DNA of 64,000 bases from Candidatus Chryseobacterium colombiense (GCA_029203185.1 CP119310.1:744001-808000); one strand, 5' to 3'; shown: positions 8,270-16,147, numbered from the stretch's first letter. The notes: generated by a model not told the origin, from the sequence alone. Numbers and translations: made by a program.

Positions 8270-8398
8270 ATGAAAAATTTGTTTACACCTTACCAGTCTA
8301 CTTTTGCACCCGCTGATTATTTTAGCGGTTATTTTAGCTTTTCGTTTACCTATTTTAGAAATTTCAGAAATTATTACCGATTTTATTGGTATTGCTAA
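8270..8398 (+). CDS. Putative Phe/Tyr-rich leader peptide
   Basis: This 42-codon ORF starts at an ATG and stops at TAA 8396-8398. Nine residues are Phe, eight Tyr and one Trp. The last 26 residues alone contain 17 aromatics (for example YFSGYFSFSFTYF and NYYRFYWYC) and no Leu, Ile or Val, which is not what a merely T-rich stretch should give. It sits between dnaX and the gene for the first enzyme of aromatic amino-acid synthesis. Leader peptides rich in the regulating amino acid are the sensor in classical attenuation, as in pheA and pheST of enterobacteria. A competing frame (8274-8448) is also open and hydrophobic but lacks an ATG. Confidence 0.55.
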   Translation: MKNLFTPYQSTFAPADYFSGYFSFSFTYFRNFRNYYRFYWYC

Positions 8399-8486
8399 TC
8401 TGAATTTCTTTCTCAAAAAATACAGGAATACTGAAATATCTTTCATTTAAATCCTGATTCCTTTAAAAACTTTAACGGCATTTTTT
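8357..8486 (+). promoter_or_regulatory. Candidate attenuator hairpins before DAHP synthase
   Basis: Three pairings can be drawn by eye. An early hairpin pairs 8357-8368 with 8399-8409 (AGAAAT-T-TCAGA with TCTGAATTTCT), extended inward by TTA/TAA and TACC/GGTA. A later pairing joins AGGAAT (8424-8429) with ATTCCT (8457-8462). A terminator-like hairpin CC-t-TTAAA/TTTAA-c-GG (8460-8478) is followed by TTTTTT at 8481-8486. The second pairing uses the 5' arm of the terminator, so the two exclude each other. Stems are AT-rich and no energies were computed. Confidence 0.4.
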
Positions 8487-8561
8487 GAAAAGAATTATAA
8501 AGTAATTTTATAATGCATTTCCTATGGATACAAACAAACAAGAATACAATAGAATAAAGAT

Positions 8562-9641
8562 ATGAACTTAAAAGATTTAAAAAACGAGTGGATTAATGAC
8601 TTCGCTCAACCCATGATGATTGCCGGACCATGCAGTGCGGAAAGTGAGGCTCAAATGTTGGAGACGGCCAAAAGAATTAAAGAAACAAAAGCTCAGGTGC
8701 CTATTTTTCGTGCAGGAATCTGGAAACCAAGAACAAAGCCAAACGGATTTGAAGGAGTAGGGGTAATTGGTTTAAACTGGCTGAAAAAAGTAAAAGAAGA
8801 ATATGGATTCAAAACGGCTACAGAGGTAGCGAATGCGCATCACGTTTTTGCAGCTTTAGAAGCAGATGTAGATATTCTATGGATCGGTGCCCGTTCTACG
8901 GTAAATCCTTTTACAGTTCAGGAAATTGCTCAGGCTTTAAGAGGAACAGATAAAATAGTTCTGGTAAAAAATCCTGTAAATCCGGATCTTGCTTTATGGA
9001 TTGGAGCTTTAGAAAGGCTTTTAGGACAGGGAATTACCAATTTAGGAGTGATCCACAGAGGATTTTCTACCTACCAGAAAACAAAATACAGAAACAATCC
9101 GAACTGGCAGATCGCATTAGATTTTAAGAGCCAGTTTCCTAATATTCCGATGTTGATTGATCCTTCTCATATTTGTGGAAACCGAACAGGTTTGGCAGAT
9201 ATTACACAGGAAGCTCTGAATGTAGGTTATCAAGGAGCAATCATTGAAACGCACAGCAATCCTGATGAAGCTTGGAGTGATGCTTCCCAGCAAATTACAC
9301 CGGAAGTTTTAGCGGAACTGATTGGCAATTTAAAAGTCAGAAGTACTGATTTGGCAGGATTTGAAGGAGAAATGGGACGACACAGAACATTGATCTCCGA
9401 TCTTGATTTTCAATTGATTGAGCTGCTTTCTCAGAGAATGAAAATTTCCGAGAAAATCGGTAAACTTAAAAAAGAAAATGATATTGCGATTTTTCAGCCG
9501 GAACGCTGGAAAGTGATTACCGAATACGCTGTTCAGAAAGCACTGGAAACAGGAATGTCACAGGAATTCATAGAAAAAGTTTTCAAAGCAATTCATGAAG
9601 AATCTATTGAAGTTCAGAATAATATTATGATCAACAGATAG
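8562..9641 (+). CDS. Bifunctional DAHP synthase / chorismate mutase type II
   Basis: This 359-residue fusion makes 3-deoxy-D-arabino-heptulosonate 7-phosphate from phosphoenolpyruvate and erythrose 4-phosphate (residues about 1-260, type I-beta; MIAGPCSAES near residue 19, KNPVNPDLALW and DPSHICGNR further on). It also converts chorismate to prephenate with a C-terminal AroQ-type mutase (about 268-359; DLDFQLIELLSQRMKISEKIG). The same fusion is usual in Flavobacteriia and in Bacillus has the domains in the opposite order, with the mutase acting as a feedback sensor. It is the entry point to Phe, Tyr and Trp. The 382-base region upstream holds the putative leader peptide and attenuator. rsgA follows. 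Confidence 0.93.
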   Translation: MNLKDLKNEWINDFAQPMMIAGPCSAESEAQMLETAKRIKETKAQVPIFRAGIWKPRTKPNGFEGVGVIGLNWLKKVKEEYGFKTATEVANAHHVFAALEADVDILWIGARSTVNPFTVQEIAQALRGTDKIVLVKNPVNPDLALWIGALERLLGQGITNLGVIHRGFSTYQKTKYRNNPNWQIALDFKSQFPNIPMLIDPSHICGNRTGLADITQEALNVGYQGAIIETHSNPDEAWSDASQQITPEVLAELIGNLKVRSTDLAGFEGEMGRHRTLISDLDFQLIELLSQRMKISEKIGKLKKENDIAIFQPERWKVITEYAVQKALETGMSQEFIEKVFKAIHEESIEVQNNIMINR

Positions 9642-9660
9642 TAGTTTTTAGATTTTAATT

Positions 9661-9730
9661 AAATAAGGCTTAGTTGTAGGGGAGTTGGAATGTAAACAAT
9701 TCTGGTTCTCTAAAATACTAAGCCTTATTT
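9661..9730. repeat. 70-base inverted repeat between DAHP synthase gene and rsgA
   Basis: AAATAAGGCTTAGT (9661-9674) is perfectly repeated in reverse complement at 9717-9730. The 42-base interior can pair further (GAG/CTC and GAAT/ATTC). There is no T-run on the outer side beyond TTT, so it is not an ordinary terminator. It could be an mRNA end structure or a degenerate palindromic element. Confidence 0.6.
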
Positions 9731-9746
9731 CTATCTCCTAATTCCT

Positions 9747-9754
9747 TATATTTG
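9747..9754 (+). promoter_or_regulatory. -7 box of rsgA
   Basis: TATATTTG is an exact -7 match. Transcription would begin near 9760, which makes the ATG at 9769 the natural start and argues against the in-frame TTG at 9763. Confidence 0.55.
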
Positions 9755-9768
9755 CAGCAATATTGTTT

Positions 9769-10695
9769 ATGAAAGGAAAAGTCATTAAATCTACAGGAAG
9801 TTGGTATCAGGTTTTAGAATTAGAAACCGGAAAAATTTTTGAAGCCAGGATTCGTGGAAAATTTAAATTGATTAAAACCAGATTAACCAATCCTCTTGCT
9901 GTAGGAGATTTTGTGGAATTTCAACTGGAACAGGATGACATTGCGTGGATTACGAAAATAGAGCCTCGCAGAAATTATCTCATCAGAAAATCTGTAAACC
10001 TTTCAAAAGAAGCACATATTATTGCTTCCAATATCGATCTGGCATGTTTTATTTTTACTTTAAAACATCCTGAAACCTCTTTAGGTTTTCTTGATAGATT
10101 TTTGGCATGCTGTGAAGCTTACAATATAACTCCGCTTATTTTATTCAATAAAATTGATGTACTCAACGAAGAAGAAATTGAGATTGTAAAAGATATAGAA
10201 TTCCTTTACAACGAAATTGGATATGATTCTCTGGAAATTTCTTCCTATTCAAAATTAAATTTAGATCAGCTACAGGATCTGCTTAAAGATAAAACCTCTG
10301 TATTTTTCGGACATTCAGGATGTGGAAAATCTACTTTGGTCAATGCTTTGCAGCCGGGGCTGAATTTAAAAACTTCTGAGATTTCAGATACCCACTTAAA
10401 AGGAAAACACACCACAACTTTTGCTCAAATGCATTTTTGGCACTTTGGCGGAAACGTAATCGATACACCCGGAGTTCGTGAATTTGCCATGATTGATATT
10501 GAAAAAGAAGAAGTGCAACATTATTTTCCGGAAATTTTCAAAAAGAGAGAAGAATGCAAATATCATAACTGCCTTCATATTAATGAGCCAAAATGTGCCG
10601 TTTTGGACAGTTTAGAGACCGGGGAAATCCAACATTCCCGATATTCTACTTATTTGAAGCTGATGGATGAAGCAGAAGAAGCTTCTTTAAAATAA
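9769..10695 (+). CDS. rsgA: Small ribosomal subunit biogenesis GTPase RsgA
   Basis: This 308-residue circularly permuted GTPase helps late maturation of the 30S subunit. The order OB-fold (about 1-70), G4 NKID (127-130), G1 GHSGCGKST (181-189), G3 DTPG (232-235) and C-terminal zinc site (Cys263, Cys268, His270, Cys276) is diagnostic. The start is chosen at MKGKVIKSTGSWY, matching the family N-terminus; two codons upstream a TTG is possible but lies at the expected transcription start. It follows the DAHP synthase gene, an order common in Flavobacteriia, but has its own -7 box. Confidence 0.95.
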   Translation: MKGKVIKSTGSWYQVLELETGKIFEARIRGKFKLIKTRLTNPLAVGDFVEFQLEQDDIAWITKIEPRRNYLIRKSVNLSKEAHIIASNIDLACFIFTLKHPETSLGFLDRFLACCEAYNITPLILFNKIDVLNEEEIEIVKDIEFLYNEIGYDSLEISSYSKLNLDQLQDLLKDKTSVFFGHSGCGKSTLVNALQPGLNLKTSEISDTHLKGKHTTTFAQMHFWHFGGNVIDTPGVREFAMIDIEKEEVQHYFPEIFKKREECKYHNCLHINEPKCAVLDSLETGEIQHSRYSTYLKLMDEAEEASLK

Positions 10696-10825
10696 TTTAA
10701 TCTTAAATTTTTTCGTCTTCTATTATATTGTTGCTTGATAATGAAGCAATAGTCGATTTATTATATTTTTATTTGTTGGAATTTTTGCGAAATTATCAAT
10801 AAAAATGACTTTTGTTTATTAATAA

Positions 10826-10918
10826 CAAAAAACCCAGCCGAAGCTGGGTAAAAACTAATAACCATGAAAACTCAAATTAAACATGAGAATCGGAATAGAA
10901 TAAACAATTACTGTGCCA
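10826..10918 (-). ncRNA. Putative small RNA, copy 2 of a two-copy family
   Basis: On the minus strand: TGGCAC (10918-10913), then TTGTT at the -12 position (10907-10903), about 25 variable bases, the 38-base core (10887-10850) identical to copy 1, then an ACCCAGC-TTCG-GCTGGGT terminator with a T-run ending at 10827. The loop is a stable UUCG tetraloop. Stem bases differ completely from copy 1 while pairing is kept. The other strand encodes a 28-residue ORF (10864-10950) starting MKTQIKHE, shared with copy 1 only over the core. It lies between rsgA and ndk, transcribed against both. The RNA reading is inference from conservation and the terminator. Confidence 0.6.
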
Positions 10919-10995
10919 AAAAAATGATTGCGAATTATTCAAAAAGTTAATTTTATGTTAAAAAAAAATTAAAATTAAAATCGGATATTTTTTTG

Positions 10996-11003
10996 TAATT
11001 TTG
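10996..11003 (+). promoter_or_regulatory. -7 box of ndk
   Basis: TAATTTTG matches TAnnTTTG and lies 26 bases before the ndk start codon. No good -33 TTG was seen. Confidence 0.45.
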
Positions 11004-11029
11004 CTCACTTTAAAAAAAATATAACATTT

Positions 11030-11446
11030 ATGTCTAACATTACATTCACTATGATTAAGCCGGACGCTGTTGCAGACGGACATATCGGTGCGATATTAGG
11101 TAAAATCTCTGAAGGAGGCTTTAAAATCAAAGCTCTAAAATTGACTCAGCTTACTGTTGCTGATGCTAAAAAATTCTATGAAGTACACGCTGAAAGACCG
11201 TTCTACGGAGAATTGGTAGAATTTATGAGCTCAGGACCGATCGTAGCTGCTGTTTTAGAAAAAGAAAATGCAGTTGAAGATTTCAGAACTTTAATTGGTT
11301 CTACAAATCCTGCTGAAGCTGCTGAAGGAACAATCAGAAAAATGTTCGCAAGAAGCATTGGAGAAAATGCTGTGCATGGTTCAGATTCTGATGAAAACGC
11401 TCTTATTGAAGCTCAGTTTCATTTTTCAGGAAGAGAAATTTTCTAA
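11030..11446 (+). CDS. ndk: Nucleoside diphosphate kinase
   Basis: This 138-residue enzyme transfers the gamma phosphate of ATP to nucleoside diphosphates through a phosphohistidine. The active-site motif NAVHGSDS is present with His116, and the N-terminal TFTMIKPDAV strand with the ATP-binding Lys is intact. Length is normal for the family. It is monocistronic with its own -7 box and a strong terminator that also serves the convergent fucosidase gene. Confidence 0.97.
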   Translation: MSNITFTMIKPDAVADGHIGAILGKISEGGFKIKALKLTQLTVADAKKFYEVHAERPFYGELVEFMSSGPIVAAVLEKENAVEDFRTLIGSTNPAEAAEGTIRKMFARSIGENAVHGSDSDENALIEAQFHFSGREIF

Positions 11447-11467
11447 GAAAAAGATTTCAAAAAATAA

Positions 11468-11500
11468 AAAGTCCGGAGATTTTCTCCGGACTTTCTTTTT
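11468..11500. terminator. Bidirectional terminator, ndk / fucosidase
   Basis: GTCCGGAG (11471-11478) pairs with CTCCGGAC (11484-11491), flanked by A and T runs on both sides. It lies between two convergent genes. Confidence 0.9.
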
Positions 11501-11508
11501 TATACATA

Positions 11509-13353
11509 TTATAAGTTGCTTTCAATAGCTTTTACCTTTTCACGGTACAACTCAATAGGTTGATCAAGTAAGACAGCAATAACAGTCATATTTTTATCCA
11601 GTCTTTCTTTTGGGATATCAATATAAACAATTCCCGGTGTGTCACTCCAGTAAAGCTTGTTGTAAATATTATGATTAATCATGGAGCCATCTCCTACAAT
11701 ACGGATTCTTGAAATTCCGTTTTTAATTCCTTTTAATGCAAGAGGACCGGTTGGAGTACCTTCTACAAAAAGATAAATCGTCTGCTGGTCTTTTGAAAGA
11801 GCGCTTATTCCGGAGTAGTGTCCGTCTGGTAAACCTTTTTCGGTTTCAAAAAGAGCTTCGGCGTGCTTGCTGATCCAGTTTAAAGTTTCCTTATTGGTTT
11901 TTGAACTGGTTGGAATTTTCATGTTGAGCCCGTCATTGGTTAAGCCTGAATTATTAAAAATGTTTTTTCCGTCGTATAATTCCTCTGCAATTTCATAGGC
12001 AGCGTTTTTAGTTTTTTGATCCTCTAAAATTTTTTGTAAGGAAGGTTCTTCTTTTTTTATTGTCTTGAAAACCTTAATTTCTTCATTGAAATTAAGTTCA
12101 ACTACAGTCGCATCCTGATCAAATTTTACCTTTGAAAAATAAATAGTAATATTTCCAAAGTTGTCCGCTTTACAATCAAATTTAGCATTGTTGTCTCCAA
12201 TAATTTTTGCAGATACAGGCTTAGAGTTTAACCCGTAAATTTTTGTGAAATCTTTGGCTTCTTCGAGATAAAGGAATAATTTTTTTCTGTCTTTTGAAAT
12301 GGAAGACTTTCCTTTGTAATTCTCAAAAGGCAGACCTTTTCTTGTTCCGTAAACCGCTTCATGATATTTTGAAGTCCACCTTCCGAGATTTTTCAAAATT
12401 TCGATCTGTTCTTTAGGAATGCTTCCATCTGATTTAGGTCCGATATCCAATAATAAATTTCCCCCCATGCTAATTACATCTGCGAATGTTCTTACAATCA
12501 TATTGGGAGTTTTATAGTGCGTGTCAAAAGGCTGAAATCCCCATGAATCATTCATGGTGTAGCAAAGTTCCCAAAATTCGTTTTCTGGGCTGATTACCGG
12601 AATTCCCTGCTCTGGAGTTTCATAATCACCATGACCATTAAGTCTTGAATTAATAATGATGTTGGGGTTGAACTTTTTCAGATTTTCAAGAGTTTCGGGA
12701 GCGTGCCATTCTTGCGAGGTGTGTTCCCAATCTCCATCAAACCATAAAAGATCAGGTTGATATTGAGAAGAAAGCTCATTGAGCTGAGTTTGATAATAGT
12801 TAATATAGTTTTGCCAACGTTGAGTATCGTTTTTTATATTATATCTTTTTTCAGTTCTGGTCTTACTATCATAATAAGGATGGCTCCAGTCAGGAAGAGA
12901 GTAGTAGAGACCTGTTTTTAAACCGGATTTTTTAAGCTCTGCTACAAAAGGTGTTAATACGTCTTTTTGGGCTAAAGAATTTTTAGGGATAGTTATTGCT
13001 TTTTCTGCCTTGGAATTCCAAAGAGCGACACCGTCGTGATGCTTTGTGGTAATTACCGAATACTTTGCTCCCGAATCTTTAATCAATTTCACCCAGTCTT
13101 CAGGATGGTATTGCGAAGCAGAAAACCCGTTAAGCTGCTTCATATAGTTTTCATGATTGATATAATTATTGAAAAATGACCATGATTCAGAAATACCATT
13201 TACAGAATAAATCCCCCAGTGAATAAAAACTCCTAGTTTAGCATCCTGAAACCATTCCATTTTTTTGTTTTCAGATGGCGTGTCTTGGGCGCTGAAGTAG
13301 GAAGTTGTGAAGATTGTGCTTAATAAAAAAATCTTGGTCAATTTATTTTTCAT
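11509..13353 (-). CDS. Alpha-L-fucosidase, GH29
   Basis: This 614-residue exported glycoside hydrolase removes terminal alpha-L-fucose with retention. A signal peptide ends near residue 22 (YFSAQ). The GH29 core runs from about residue 30 to 350, with KLGVFIHWGIYS (39-50), TKHHDGVALW (103-112) and LLWFDGDWE (202-210), in which Asp206 is the expected nucleophile. The C-terminal 250 residues look like beta-sandwich domains with two similar segments (GLPFENYKGKSSISKDRK and GLPDGHYSGISALSKDQQ), suggesting an internal duplication. There is no adjacent SusC/SusD pair, so it is not in a typical polysaccharide utilisation locus. A strong hairpin lies about 65 bases upstream of the start. Confidence 0.93.
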   Translation of the reverse strand: MKNKLTKIFLLSTIFTTSYFSAQDTPSENKKMEWFQDAKLGVFIHWGIYSVNGISESWSFFNNYINHENYMKQLNGFSASQYHPEDWVKLIKDSGAKYSVITTKHHDGVALWNSKAEKAITIPKNSLAQKDVLTPFVAELKKSGLKTGLYYSLPDWSHPYYDSKTRTEKRYNIKNDTQRWQNYINYYQTQLNELSSQYQPDLLWFDGDWEHTSQEWHAPETLENLKKFNPNIIINSRLNGHGDYETPEQGIPVISPENEFWELCYTMNDSWGFQPFDTHYKTPNMIVRTFADVISMGGNLLLDIGPKSDGSIPKEQIEILKNLGRWTSKYHEAVYGTRKGLPFENYKGKSSISKDRKKLFLYLEEAKDFTKIYGLNSKPVSAKIIGDNNAKFDCKADNFGNITIYFSKVKFDQDATVVELNFNEEIKVFKTIKKEEPSLQKILEDQKTKNAAYEIAEELYDGKNIFNNSGLTNDGLNMKIPTSSKTNKETLNWISKHAEALFETEKGLPDGHYSGISALSKDQQTIYLFVEGTPTGPLALKGIKNGISRIRIVGDGSMINHNIYNKLYWSDTPGIVYIDIPKERLDKNMTVIAVLLDQPIELYREKVKAIESNL

Positions 13354-13419
13354 TGTTTATTTTTCAGCTAAAATAAGAAAAGTAGCCACGTTGTAAAATA
13401 AACCTTTTATTAAAAAAAT

Positions 13420-13458
13420 ACAGTAAAAATACTGGAGTGATTTCCGTGTTTTTACTGT
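13420..13458. promoter_or_regulatory. Near-perfect hairpin upstream of the fucosidase gene
   Basis: ACAGTAAAAATAC (13420-13432) pairs with GTGTTTTTACTGT (13446-13458) with one G-T pair, then GGA/TCC pair inside around a 6-base loop. It may be an operator or a 5' UTR structure; no T-run follows on either strand. Confidence 0.5.
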
Positions 13459-13567
13459 GTCTTAGATTAAATTTTTTTGCGAGATTTACAGCAGAATTTA
13501 GAAAGAAATAATCCATTCAATATTAAACTAATAACAATATCAACTCTGTTTTTTTTGAGGAAACAAT

Positions 13568-13599
13568 GAAGGCAACCGAAAGGCTGCCTTTTCATTTTT
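13568..13599. terminator. Terminator after rpe
   Basis: AAGGCA (13569-13574) pairs with TGCCTT (13585-13590), with CC-GAAA-GG inside. T-rich sequence follows on both strands. It lies 15 bases beyond the rpe stop codon. Confidence 0.7.
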
Positions 13600-13613
13600 T
13601 ATGTAAATAACAA

Positions 13614-14264
13614 TTAGATTTTTAGCAACTCAATTGTTTTTTCGGGATTTTCCGTTGAGAATACTGCATTACCGGCAACCAGAACATCTGCTCCTGCGTC
13701 GAAAAGTTTTGCTGCATTGTCAAGATTTACTCCTCCGTCAATCTCAATGAGAGCTGTAGAGTTGTTGCTTAGAATCAAATCTTTAGTTTCTGCAATTTTT
13801 TTGTAAGTATTTTCGATAAATTTCTGTCCCCCGAATCCTGGGTTTACACTCATTAATAAAACCAGGTCTACATCAGCGATAATGTCTTCAAGCATTAAAA
13901 CAGGAGTAGACGGATTTAAAACAACTCCCGCTTTTGCACCTAAGCTTTGAATATGATGAATCGTTCTGTGAAGATGAGTACATGCTTCATAATGAACAGA
14001 AACTAAATCTGCACCATGATTGATGAATTCTTCAACATATTTTTCAGGCTCAAGAATCATTAAATGAACATCTACAAATTTTTTGGCATGCTGCTGAATC
14101 GTTTTCATCACCGGAAAACCAAATGAGATGTTAGGAACAAATCTACCGTCCATCACGTCTACGTGAAGCCAGTCTGCCTGAGAATTGTTCAGCATTTCAA
14201 TATCTTTTTGCAGATTCCCAAAGTCTGCAGATAAAAGGGAAGGAGCAATAAGCTTCGTTTTCAT
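13614..14264 (-). CDS. rpe: Ribulose-phosphate 3-epimerase
   Basis: This 216-residue TIM-barrel enzyme interconverts ribulose 5-phosphate and xylulose 5-phosphate in the pentose phosphate pathway. Family signatures are intact: IAPSLLSADFGNL at the start, LHVDVMDGRFVPNISFG (metal and catalytic Asp), VHLMI, and MSVNPGFGGQKFI followed by EIDGGVN with the second catalytic Asp. Length is normal. It lies 25 bases downstream of the M42 peptidase gene on the same strand and may share its transcript. Confidence 0.97.
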   Translation of the reverse strand: MKTKLIAPSLLSADFGNLQKDIEMLNNSQADWLHVDVMDGRFVPNISFGFPVMKTIQQHAKKFVDVHLMILEPEKYVEEFINHGADLVSVHYEACTHLHRTIHHIQSLGAKAGVVLNPSTPVLMLEDIIADVDLVLLMSVNPGFGGQKFIENTYKKIAETKDLILSNNSTALIEIDGGVNLDNAAKLFDAGADVLVAGNAVFSTENPEKTIELLKI

Positions 14265-14289
14265 TTTTACTTTACTTTTATTTCTTCTA

Positions 14290-15366
14290 TTAATGATACT
14301 TCAGTTTCATTTCCGGCTGTATCTTAAGAAGTGTTTCGTAAATAAGCTTTATTACATTTCCTACGTCTTCTTTAGAAACCATTTCTACTGTAGTGTGCAT
14401 ATAGCGCAAAGGTAGGGAAATTAATGCACTTGGTACACCGCCGTTAGAATGGGCAAAAGCATCGGTGTCTGTTCCTGTGGCTCTGCTTGCCGCAGCTCGT
14501 TGGAACGGAATTTTCTTTGTTTTTGCCGTATCAATAATCAGTTCTCTGATGGTGTGGTGAATGCTTGGAGCAAAGAAAACAACAGGACCTGCTCCGCATT
14601 TCTGATCGCCTTCTTTTTTCTTTTCGATCATTGGAGTGGTTGTATCATGAGTAACATCGGTAACAATGGCAATGTTAGGTTTGATAGTATCTGCAATCAT
14701 ATCTGCACCATATAAACCTACTTCTTCCTGAACGGAGTTGGTAATATATAATCCGAATGGAATGGTCTTTTTGTTTTCCTTTAAAAGTCTTGCTACTTCG
14801 GCAATCATAAATCCTCCGATCCTGTTGTCTAAAGCACGGCAGACAAAATACCTGTCATTCATTTCAAAGAATTCATCAGGATAAGTAATCATACATCCTA
14901 CGTAAATTCCTAAATCTTCAACTTCTTTTTTGGAAACAGCACCGCAATCGATAAAGATATTTTCAATTTTAGGAGTAGGCTCGTTTTGATTTGCACTTCT
15001 GGTGTGGATGGCCGGCCAACCGAAAACACCTTTTACAATACCTTTTTCTCCATGGATATGAACTACTTTTGAGGGGGCGATTGTCTGGTCTGAACCTCCG
15101 TTTCGGATTACATAGATCAATCCGTCATCTGTAATATAGTTGACATACCATGAGATCTCATCTGCATGTGCTTCTATCACTACTTTGAACTCTGCTTCAG
15201 GATTGATAATTCCGTAACAGGTACCATAGTGATCAACTTCGATTTTATCGACATATTGACCTATATAATCCATCCAAATTTCTTGGCCTTTATGCTCAAA
15301 ACCAGTCGGAGATGCTGTATTTAAGTATTTTTCTAAAAACTTTAAAGATTTCTTTTCAAATTTCAT
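14290..15366 (-). CDS. M42-family metallopeptidase
   Basis: This 358-residue protein is a co-catalytic di-metal aminopeptidase of the M42 group (TET/FrvX/glutamyl aminopeptidase type), probably cytoplasmic and assembling into large shells. Metal ligands appear in VIEAHADE (residues 63-70), DNRIGG, and the Glu pair in NSVQEEVGLYGAD, with later GTDTDAFAHSNGG and the C-terminal HTTVEM motif. Members trim peptides left by the proteasome or other proteases. The gene is divergent from the DUF4294 gene with only 51 bases between the start codons. Confidence 0.93.
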   Translation of the reverse strand: MKFEKKSLKFLEKYLNTASPTGFEHKGQEIWMDYIGQYVDKIEVDHYGTCYGIINPEAEFKVVIEAHADEISWYVNYITDDGLIYVIRNGGSDQTIAPSKVVHIHGEKGIVKGVFGWPAIHTRSANQNEPTPKIENIFIDCGAVSKKEVEDLGIYVGCMITYPDEFFEMNDRYFVCRALDNRIGGFMIAEVARLLKENKKTIPFGLYITNSVQEEVGLYGADMIADTIKPNIAIVTDVTHDTTTPMIEKKKEGDQKCGAGPVVFFAPSIHHTIRELIIDTAKTKKIPFQRAAASRATGTDTDAFAHSNGGVPSALISLPLRYMHTTVEMVSKEDVGNVIKLIYETLLKIQPEMKLKYH

Positions 15367-15417
15367 AAAAAGGAACGATTTTTGTAAGTAATTTTTGTTC
15401 TAATAAGTGTAAAAATA

Positions 15418-16122
15418 ATGAATTTTAATAAAATTATTTGCCTTTTTCTTTTCTTTTTAGGGGTGAGTGTTTTCGGGCAAAAAGATTCTTTAAGGTACAT
15501 ACCTTTAAGTCAGTATCCTCCTGAATTGTTGAAAGTAGATGAATTTGGTAATAAATATTATTATGATGAACGGCAGAAAGCCAAGTTTTATGAAATAAAT
15601 GGTGAAACCGTAGTTGTAATGGATGAGCTGACGTTATTGAACAAACCTAAGTTTAATAACCAATTAGATAAGAACTACTATTACTTCCTTAATAAAAAAC
15701 TATATAGAGTTTATCCGTTATTTATAACCGCTTTGGGGCAGTATCGCGATATTCAGAAGGAGATGACTAATATGGATACTAAAGCGAAGAGAAAATATGT
15801 GAGAGACCGGCAGAATATGCTGGCTGATCAATACGAAAAACAATTAAGAGATTTAACGACAACAGAAGGACAGGTTTTTGCTAAGCTTATGAATAGAGCA
15901 ACGGGTAAAAACGTCTATGAGATTATAAAAGAACTGAGAGGAGGATGGAGTGCATTTTGGTGGAATGTAAAAGGTAAAATGGCAGATATTGATCTAAAGG
16001 ATCAGTATAATCCTCATGTGAACAGAACAGATGAGTTTTTAGAGTCTCTTTTGCAGTCTAATTGGAATTCGGGGTTTTTACAGCCTTATCCTGGTGCCTA
16101 TCAGTTTAAAGTCGGCAGATAA
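15418..16122 (+). CDS. DUF4294 domain-containing protein
   Basis: This 234-residue exported protein starts with a signal peptide ending near VFGQ (residue 21). The body, including YYYDERQKAKFYEINGETV and a later region GKNVYEIIKELRGGWSAFWWN, matches my recollection of the DUF4294 family, which is restricted to Bacteroidota and has no known function. It is rich in Tyr, Lys and Arg in its middle helical part. It is divergently transcribed from the M42 peptidase, with a candidate -7 box (TAATTTTTG) in the short shared gap. Confidence 0.8.
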   Translation: MNFNKIICLFLFFLGVSVFGQKDSLRYIPLSQYPPELLKVDEFGNKYYYDERQKAKFYEINGETVVVMDELTLLNKPKFNNQLDKNYYYFLNKKLYRVYPLFITALGQYRDIQKEMTNMDTKAKRKYVRDRQNMLADQYEKQLRDLTTTEGQVFAKLMNRATGKNVYEIIKELRGGWSAFWWNVKGKMADIDLKDQYNPHVNRTDEFLESLLQSNWNSGFLQPYPGAYQFKVGR

Positions 16123-16147
16123 TATAATCATTATTATATAAAAAAAG

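Noticed and set aside
8264..8446. Minus-strand 60-residue ORF in the same region
   Set aside because: Composition (runs of Ile, Lys, Ser) looks like a shadow of the T-rich leader, and it has no promoter or terminator.
8274..8448. Hydrophobic open frame overlapping the aromatic leader, possible small membrane protein
   Set aside because: It has no ATG and begins right after a stop; only a TTG or similar start is available. Its hydrophobic content is what T-rich sequence gives in that frame.
9763..9768. TTG at 9763 as the start of rsgA
   Set aside because: It falls at or just after the expected transcription start, and the ATG at 9769 matches the family N-terminus.
11509..13353. Fucosidase as part of a polysaccharide utilisation locus
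   Set aside because: No SusC/SusD pair, sensor or other glycan enzymes flank it.
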